Of a stretch of DNA of 64,000 bases, positions 59,664 through 64,000 are shown piece by piece; position 1 is the first letter of the stretch, and the number at the start of each line of letters is the position of its first letter. The stretch comes from Bdellovibrionales bacterium (GTDB taxonomy: Bacteria > Bdellovibrionota > Bdellovibrionia > Bdellovibrionales > UBA1609), in the NCBI GenBank assembly GCA_019637855.1, contig JAHBUX010000001.1:767337-831336 (forward strand), written 5' to 3'. Position numbers and translations under genes: made by a program. The notes below the pieces were generated by a model, which did no database searches, had not been told where the DNA came from, and saw only the letters and a program-made list of their open reading frames with translations.

Positions 59664-60269
59664 ATGAAGACTCTGATGATGTCTCTTATTAGCGCACTGG
59701 TGTGGATCTCGCCGCAGGCTTCGGCGGCGCAGTCGGTGTCACTACGTATTGTGCTGATTTCAGAGACTCCCACTGGACCTGTGGTGCCGACGCCGGTGGA
59801 TGAGGAAGAGGTGCGTGCAGAGCCCTCAGCGCCGGAAGTCGTGTCCACGCGTATTGAGCGCCGGGCGAATAAAGCCATAAAGGCGAAGAAGATTGTCGCG
59901 GTACCTAAGAAGGTCACGGTTAAACGAGGTATAGCTTCATCTCCTGTTCCCGTTGCTAAGCCTAAGTCTGTGAAACCTGTTCCAAGATTGCTCGAGGTTT
60001 CCCCTCGTACCAATAGCGATATCAATTTCAACGGTTTGATCGACAGCAGCGGTCGGCATAAAAAAGGTTTAGAAAAGCGCATCAAGGTGAAAACCGCTGA
60101 TCAGCATAACGAAGCCGGTGAAGTGGCCGAGTTTGATTTTGACGATGTGAATGTGCAATGGGAACCGCAGGCCGAACCGATGAGAACCAGAGAGCCCGCC
60201 GCCGCAGCTCCGTCACGAGCTGCGACCTCTGGGCAAATGAATTTACAATTGCGGCCTAAAGGCAAATAG
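59664..60269 (+). CDS. Exported Pro/Lys-rich protein of unknown function
   Basis: A 201-residue protein with signal peptide MKTLMMSLISALVWISPQASA. The mature part is low-complexity: a basic, Pro/Val/Lys-rich stretch (about 50-115, 'KAIKAKKIVAVPKKVTVKR'), then 'TNSDINFNGLIDSSGRHKKGLEKRIKVKT', an acidic 'GEVAEFDFDDVNVQWEP' and a C-terminal 'MNLQLRPKGK'. The composition resembles periplasm-spanning linkers. ATG at 59664 is chosen for the signal peptide. It lies between the two flagellin genes on the opposite strand. No family recognised. Confidence 0.65.
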   Translation: MKTLMMSLISALVWISPQASAAQSVSLRIVLISETPTGPVVPTPVDEEEVRAEPSAPEVVSTRIERRANKAIKAKKIVAVPKKVTVKRGIASSPVPVAKPKSVKPVPRLLEVSPRTNSDINFNGLIDSSGRHKKGLEKRIKVKTADQHNEAGEVAEFDFDDVNVQWEPQAEPMRTREPAAAAPSRAATSGQMNLQLRPKGK

Positions 60270-60283
60270 CAAGTTAGTGCAGT

Positions 60284-60745
60284 TTAGTTCTTGTCCATCT
60301 CGGCCAAATCGCGCAGCAAAACCTCTTCATGTCCTTGCGGTGAAACGTTCTCATACACTTTACGTACAATGCCCTTACCATCGACAACAAACGTGGTGCG
60401 GTTCCAATACATCGTGCCTTTGTATTCGCTTTGCTCAACGCCCGCGGCCTTGAGCAGTTTTTTGTCGGGATCGGCTAAGAGGTCAATCGTGAATGAGTAT
60501 TTGGTGCAGAAGTCTTTATGTGAAGCTACGTCATCCTCACTCAAGCCTACGATGTTCACGCCCAGGCGATCGAACGCTGATTTTTGCGCGGTAAACGATT
60601 TGCCCTGAATCGTGCAGCCCGGGGTGTCGTCCTTTGGATACACATACAGCACCAGCCACTGGCCTGCGTAGTCCTTCAACGTCTTTGTCTTGCCGTCTTG
60701 ATTCTGTAACTGAAAGTCAGGAAACTTATCGCCGGTTTTCAACAT
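60284..60745 (-). CDS. bcp: Bcp/PrxQ-type peroxiredoxin
   Basis: A 153-residue thiol peroxidase. The peroxidatic Cys44 lies in 'YVYPKDDTPGCTIQGKSF'; 'FPDFQLQNQDGKTKTLKDYAG' precedes it and 'TMYWNRTTFVVDGKGIVRKVYENVSPQGH' follows. The second cysteine typical of helix 2 (five residues on) is absent; Cys in 'KDFCTKY' may be the resolving residue, or the enzyme uses one cysteine. ATG at 60745 has AGGAGG upstream. It reduces hydroperoxides using thioredoxin or another thiol. Confidence 0.93.
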   Translation of the reverse strand: MLKTGDKFPDFQLQNQDGKTKTLKDYAGQWLVLYVYPKDDTPGCTIQGKSFTAQKSAFDRLGVNIVGLSEDDVASHKDFCTKYSFTIDLLADPDKKLLKAAGVEQSEYKGTMYWNRTTFVVDGKGIVRKVYENVSPQGHEEVLLRDLAEMDKN

Positions 60746-60813
60746 AAGGCCTCCTTTGGCTGCCTTCGAATTCATTCCCAAATCGATCTTTAAGCAACAG
60801 ATAGGTAGGCGCA

Positions 60814-60906
60814 TTAAAAGGTACCAGCTTCCTTTCCGATTTCCGGAAAGAACGCGCCAATAGCGCGTTCTTTCCGGAAATCGGAAAGGAAGCTGGTACC
60901 TTTTAA
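60814..60906. repeat. Perfect 44-bp inverted repeat with 5-base loop
   Basis: 60814-60857 and 60863-60906 are exact reverse complements over 44 bases; the loop is CAATA. Both ends carry TTTT after GGTACC. The transcript of either strand would form one very stable 44-bp hairpin. It lies after the flagellin terminator and just before bcp. Possible identities are a terminator for read-through, a transposon-derived palindrome or a double-stranded RNA source; a sequencing or assembly artefact must also be considered. Confidence 0.9.
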
Positions 60907-60949
60907 AAATCGGATTGAGACGTCGATCGAGAAGGCCTCTCGAGACGAG

Positions 60950-60978
60950 AAAAAATGGGGGAGGGTTGGCCTCCCCCA
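60950..60978 (-). terminator. Rho-independent terminator of the second flagellin gene
   Basis: A perfect 9-bp GC-rich stem (TGGGGGAGG/CCTCCCCCA, 5-base loop) is followed by six T on the minus strand. It lies about 130 bases past the flagellin stop, giving a long 3' UTR. Confidence 0.9.
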
Positions 60979-61092
60979 AGTCGCAGGAAACTAATTAACG
61001 AATCTAGTCGCGTCCGAGTTGAACCCGGGGTGGATATGCCATCCATGGCACATCCTTGTGAGCTAAAGACCATTGAACCAAGACATTTAACT

Positions 61093-61111
61093 AGGCGTCA
61101 GAGAGACGCCT
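61093..61111 (-). other. Hairpin immediately after the flagellin stop
   Basis: AGGCGTC/GACGCCT, perfect 7-bp stem with 5-base loop, starts within the stop codon. It has no T-tract. It may protect the 3' end or act as a processing site ahead of the true terminator. Confidence 0.55.
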
Positions 61112-61956
61112 TAGCTAAACGTTTTGTTCAGCAGGCCGAGCGCTGTCTGAGCGGTCTGGTTCGCTTGAGCCAGTACGCTTGTACCCGCGTTCAACAAGAT
61201 GTTGTTGCGAGTCAGTTCAGCAGTCTCTTCAGCAACATCCACATCGCGAATACGCGAGTTGGCGGCTGACATGTTCTCCACGCTGACAGCAAGGTTGCTG
61301 ATCGTGGATTGCAAACGGTTTTGAATCGCACCAAAGTCTGCGCGCATAGCGGAGACGGAGACGATCGCTTGATCGATGGCAGACAGCGTGTTTTGGGCCG
61401 ACGCCTTATCTGCAACCGAGGTCAAGTTCACGCCCAACGCCGCGGAGTTCGCGTCGGCTTTGGAAGCGTCGAATGACAGACGGTCAATATTTGGATCGTT
61501 CCGCGTTCCCACTTGGAAATCGAGGATGGATCCGGTACCGCTGAGCAATTGCGTGCCGTTGAATTCCGTTCCATCGGCGATACGGTCAATCTCGGAGACG
61601 AGTTGATCGTATTCGACGTTTAGGAACTGGCGTTCTACGGGGCCGATCGTATCTGAAGCGGCCTGTACGCTGAGTTCGCGCAGTCGGATTAAGATGGAGC
61701 TGATCTCGTTCAAGCTGCCTTCAGCAACTTGCACAAGGGACACGCCATCGCTTGCGTTTCTTGAGGCTTGCTTAAGACCGCGGATCTGCGCTCTTAAGTT
61801 TTCTGAGATCGCCAAGCCGGCAGCATCGTCACCCGCGCGGTTGATACGATATCCTGAGCTCAAACGCTCAAGACTCTTATCCAAACCGAGCTTCGTGCCC
61901 ATCAAATTCCTTTGGGCATTAAGTGAAGCCGTATTGGTATTAATACGTAAACCCAT
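61111..61956 (-). CDS. fliC: Flagellin (second copy)
   Basis: A 281-residue flagellin: 'MGLRINTNTASLNAQRNLMGT', 'SLERLSSGYRINRAGDDAAGLAISENLRAQIRGLKQASRNASDG' and C-terminal 'AEETAELTRNNILLNAGTSVLAQANQTAQTALGLLNKTFS'. Like the first copy it lacks the large variable domain. The two proteins are similar but clearly distinct, as in the multi-flagellin filaments of Bdellovibrio-like bacteria. AAGGAGG lies seven bases before the ATG. A sigma-28-like promoter and two hairpins precede it. Confidence 0.97.
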   Translation of the reverse strand: MGLRINTNTASLNAQRNLMGTKLGLDKSLERLSSGYRINRAGDDAAGLAISENLRAQIRGLKQASRNASDGVSLVQVAEGSLNEISSILIRLRELSVQAASDTIGPVERQFLNVEYDQLVSEIDRIADGTEFNGTQLLSGTGSILDFQVGTRNDPNIDRLSFDASKADANSAALGVNLTSVADKASAQNTLSAIDQAIVSVSAMRADFGAIQNRLQSTISNLAVSVENMSAANSRIRDVDVAEETAELTRNNILLNAGTSVLAQANQTAQTALGLLNKTFS

Positions 61957-61978
61957 TTTACTTCCTCCTTGAAGATTC

Positions 61979-62020
61979 GGGCATCGTTCCTTGATGCCCG
62001 CGGATCACATCATGCGATCC
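61979..62020 (-). promoter_or_regulatory. Two tandem hairpins in the second flagellin leader
   Basis: GGGCATC/GATGCCC (61979-61999, perfect 7-bp stem, 7-base loop) and the imperfect palindrome GGATC...GATCC (62002-62020) lie between promoter and SD. The arrangement parallels the first flagellin leader although the sequences differ. Confidence 0.6.
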
Positions 62021-62046
62021 GGTAGGGTTATTACCTGTCAGGTAAC

Positions 62047-62073
62047 TGATCGGCTTCTCAATTTGAGACATGA
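62047..62073 (-). promoter_or_regulatory. fliC: Sigma-28-like promoter of the second flagellin gene
   Basis: On the minus strand TCATGTCT (62073-62066), 11-base spacer CAAATTGAGAA, then GCCGATCA (62054-62047). The -35 matches 5/8 and the -10 matches 7/8 of the sigma-28 consensus, with ideal spacing. It predicts a leader of about 85 bases. Confidence 0.72.
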
Positions 62074-62078
62074 GGGGT

Positions 62079-62100
62079 GATTTGTGGTTTTCCACAAATC
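62079..62100. repeat. Perfect hairpin just upstream of the flagellin promoter
   Basis: GATTTGTGG/CCACAAATC, 9-bp arms with a TTTT centre, lies six bases upstream of the -35. It may be a second, weak terminator for the glycosyltransferase gene or a regulator site. Confidence 0.55.
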
Positions 62101-62121
62101 TGGGCCTTGGGCTGGAAAGGC

Positions 62122-62146
62122 AAAAAGCCCGCAGGAGGCGAGCTTT
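62122..62146 (-). terminator. Terminator of the glycosyltransferase gene
   Basis: A 9-bp stem (AAAGCTCGC/GCGGGCTTT, one G-T pair, 5-base loop) overlaps the stop codon and ends in five T on the minus strand. Confidence 0.85.
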
Positions 62147-63851
62147 AGAAGCGGGGAACGATTTCGCAGTTAGGAATGGCGGCGCCCTTGGCTTTGGCGT
62201 CGGCTAAGAAGCGACCGATCTCGGCCTTTCCTTCTTCATTCTCGTAGTCCAAGTTGAACCAACGGCAGAAGTAGACGTTGGCTTTTGACCAGATGCCCAT
62301 CGACCAATAGGCACGCGCCGCCAGACGGTAAGCTGAGGCTAGCGCACGAGTCTCGGTTTGGTTAATGCGTTGGAACTCATCGTTTTCTAGAAGCGGTACG
62401 ACCTCTGAGGTCACGCGGTCGGGACGGCCCTGCAATAGATAGAGCTGGGCTAAATTTGTGCGTGGAATCACATCCATCGGGCGCAGCTTAACGGCGCGGT
62501 TCAAAACGTCTTCGGCTTCAGGCAAGCGATTGGCCAGGATGAACTCGACGCCAAGGGAGGATAGTGCCACGTGACTGCGCTCATTCTTAGCCAACATATC
62601 GCGGAAGAAAACCTCGTTGCCCTCCCAGACTTCAGCTCGGGAAATGGTCATGATGCTGAGGACGGCTATCCACAAAGCGCCGAAGATCCACATTTTGCGA
62701 TAGGCCAAGACTACACCAAAGAACAGGCCGGCGGCGATCAACGAAACATAGACATAGCGATCAGAAACGGTCGAGGTTCCCTGTGCCTGAAACGGAATAA
62801 TACCTAAGACGGGTGCCAGCAACAGTACAAACGTGCCTGCGAAGTAGTACATGCGTTGCGAAATCTGTTTGCGGAAAGCAAAAGCCAGAACACCGAGCCC
62901 GGCTGCACAACCGAGTCCGATAATCCAAAGGTTTTCAGCCAATGCGACTTCGCGCACGCGGCCGTAGTCCGAGGCCAACGGATAGGGAGCGAAGAACTTC
63001 ATAAGATAAAAGGTCAGCGTGTCGATGGCCACCAGAATGCGATCGCCCAATCCCATCGGAGTTAGGCGCAGATCCGCATCCAATTGCTGCACCATCTTGG
63101 TGACATAGGAGGCGGCTAGGGCGGGGATAAACCACAGTAGATAAACGATGGCCTTTGAACGCGTAAGCTGGTTGAGGCCGTAGGTGAGGAAAAGCATAGC
63201 GGCAGGGATCACGGCCACCGAGGGTTTGCTCAACAGTGAGGTGCAAAACAAAGCCGTAGCCAAAAGCCACACCAGCTTACGCTCGCTTGCGAGCATCAGG
63301 TACACCGCTCCTAACGCGAAGGCCGTAGATAGTACATCGCGGAAGGTGGAGATCCACGCCACTGTTTCTACTTGCAGCGGGTGACAGCCGAAGATCAAAG
63401 CTGCAAACAAAGCGGCGGTGCGTTCTTCGGGACGCAAGAGTTTGCGCGCCACCATGTACACCAACACCACATTCAGAGCGTGCAAAGCCACATTGGCTAG
63501 ATGAAACAGCCACGGTTGATTGGTGATATGCCACATGACCGTCCACAACGAATAGGTCACGGGGATGTACATGTTGTAGTAGGGACGAGTCCAAATAAGG
63601 TTCCAAGCTTTGTGTTCGATCCAGGGGTTGAGCAAAATATTCTGACGGTCATCCCAGCGCAAGAAATCGGCCCCGATGGAGAAAGCATAGATTCCCGCGG
63701 ACAAGGTCACCAGCAGGAGATACGGCCACCATTTGGCCAACCAGGCTCGCCCGCGCGGTACGACCGGCATCTGTGTGACTGTCTCATTTTGAATCGCTTT
63801 TAAATGCACTGACTTTTTCACCGCTGCTCTAACCGCTGCCTTTTTTCCCAT
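62145..63851 (-). CDS. TMTC-like membrane glycosyltransferase with TPR repeats
   Basis: A 568-residue protein. After a basic N-terminus there are about 10-11 membrane helices (40-420), with the GT-C type acidic motif in the first loop ('GADFLRWDDRQNILLNPWIE') and 'GCHPLQVETVAWISTFRDVLSTAFALGAVYL', the hallmark of DUF1736/TMTC O-mannosyltransferase-like proteins. TPR helices follow at about 430-540 ('LGVEFILANRLPEAEDVLNRAVKLRPMDVIPRTNLAQLYLLQGR'). It probably transfers a lipid-linked sugar to proteins or lipids outside the inner membrane. Position beside two flagellin genes makes filament glycosylation a candidate role, which is inference. Confidence 0.82.
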   Translation of the reverse strand: MGKKAAVRAAVKKSVHLKAIQNETVTQMPVVPRGRAWLAKWWPYLLLVTLSAGIYAFSIGADFLRWDDRQNILLNPWIEHKAWNLIWTRPYYNMYIPVTYSLWTVMWHITNQPWLFHLANVALHALNVVLVYMVARKLLRPEERTAALFAALIFGCHPLQVETVAWISTFRDVLSTAFALGAVYLMLASERKLVWLLATALFCTSLLSKPSVAVIPAAMLFLTYGLNQLTRSKAIVYLLWFIPALAASYVTKMVQQLDADLRLTPMGLGDRILVAIDTLTFYLMKFFAPYPLASDYGRVREVALAENLWIIGLGCAAGLGVLAFAFRKQISQRMYYFAGTFVLLLAPVLGIIPFQAQGTSTVSDRYVYVSLIAAGLFFGVVLAYRKMWIFGALWIAVLSIMTISRAEVWEGNEVFFRDMLAKNERSHVALSSLGVEFILANRLPEAEDVLNRAVKLRPMDVIPRTNLAQLYLLQGRPDRVTSEVVPLLENDEFQRINQTETRALASAYRLAARAYWSMGIWSKANVYFCRWFNLDYENEEGKAEIGRFLADAKAKGAAIPNCEIVPRF

Positions 63852-63905
63852 AGATATAGATTTTCATACAAGTGTGTGAAAGAGAATGCCTGACCGACAT
63901 AGGTC

Positions 63906-63919
63906 TCGACAGCTGTCGA
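63906..63919. promoter_or_regulatory. 14-bp perfect palindrome upstream of the glycosyltransferase gene
   Basis: TCGACAGCTGTCGA lies 55 bases before the ATG. The half-site CGACAG recurs on the same strand near 63979. This could be a repressor or activator site. The remaining bases to 64000 hold no recognisable gene start apart from a GAGGAG near the window edge. Confidence 0.35.
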
Positions 63920-64000
63920 ATCGATTTTCGCTGATAAACCTTGCGCATATCGCGACCAAGGTTTGTACGACTTGCCCTCGACAGAAGAGGAGCGGCGTTG

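Larger units (their letters stand above)
60746..61110. other. Intergenic region between flagellin 2 and bcp
   Basis: No gene. In minus-strand order it contains a hairpin right after the flagellin stop (61093-61111), an unassigned stretch with a TGCCAT/ATGGCA palindrome (61037-61050), the flagellin terminator (60950-60978), the 44-bp inverted repeat (60814-60906) and the bcp leader with its SD. The bcp promoter must lie between about 60750 and 60950, close to or inside the repeat. Confidence 0.7.

Noticed and set aside
60746-60979. N-terminal extension of the bcp frame
   Set aside because: It would be translated through the 44-bp palindrome and the flagellin terminator. A good SD and the conserved Bcp N-terminus place the start at 60745.
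61020-61090. Possible tRNA or small RNA gene in the flagellin 3' region
   Set aside because: No cloverleaf, T-loop or acceptor pairing could be drawn; only isolated short palindromes are present.

Overview
This 64 kb window is a gene-dense chromosomal segment (roughly mid-50s % GC by eye) of a Gram-negative, flagellated bacterium. It most resembles the Bdellovibrionota (Bdellovibrio-like predatory bacteria). That placement is an inference from gene content: two short Bdellovibrio-style flagellins, a proC-divIVA-DUF167 neighbourhood, a CFI-box C-terminal protein, many small lipoproteins and exported proteins of unknown function, a homodimeric-type pyruvate dehydrogenase E1 and FHA-rich signalling genes. 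I see no insertion sequence, prophage, CRISPR array, tRNA or rRNA.

Layout. 1-3.5 kb: the start of an oligopeptide/dipeptide ABC importer operon (binding lipoprotein, permease 1, first codons of permease 2) behind a HAD phosphatase. 3.5-9.2 kb: an O-methyltransferase, then a minus-strand operon of TonB-like protein, nucleotidyltransferase-like protein, pyruvate dehydrogenase E1 and alpha/beta hydrolase. 9.3-12 kb: PP2C phosphatase, membrane-anchored M23 peptidase, an SMI1/KNR4-like protein and a small exported protein. 12-12.8 kb is non-coding except for a 34-codon membrane-peptide ORF, and holds a 37-bp perfect inverted repeat. 12.8-19.3 kb: one long minus-strand run of CTP-dependent lipid kinase-like protein, pssA, asd, CFI-box protein, outer membrane protein, truA, rplM, rpsI, closed by a terminator. 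19.4-23.8 kb: envelope proteins, a DsbA-like lipoprotein and sfsA. 23.9-28.3 kb: a compact lipA - E2 - E3 - lipB operon that makes and lipoylates the rest of the pyruvate dehydrogenase complex. 28.3-32.6 kb: lipocalin, ExbB/ExbD, a degenerate sulfatase-like lipoprotein and a radical SAM protein.

32.6-39.2 kb is the most unusual part. It is a tightly overlapping operon with a TadC-type inner-membrane secretion protein, a DUF192 protein, three membrane-anchored FHA proteins (four FHA domains in total) and a protein that looks like a PP2C phosphatase stripped of its metal ligands. 39.2-42.3 kb: maf, yggS-like, proC, divIVA and a DUF167 gene that appears to start at ATT. 42.4-52.7 kb: a secreted HEXXH protein, outer membrane proteins, an MFS transporter, rhodanese, PspC, valS and a 2-oxoglutarate oxygenase. 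52.7-57.2 kb: RNase R with a long basic tail, a UbiB-type kinase and a CheY-like receiver. 57.3-63.9 kb: a 3D-domain protein, two flagellin genes with sigma-28-like promoters and structured leaders, a Bcp peroxiredoxin, a 44-bp perfect inverted repeat and a TMTC-like membrane glycosyltransferase beside the flagellins.

Many start codons were moved from the longest open frame using Shine-Dalgarno (SD) spacing and signal peptides. Two lipoprotein genes use TTG and one gene probably uses ATT.
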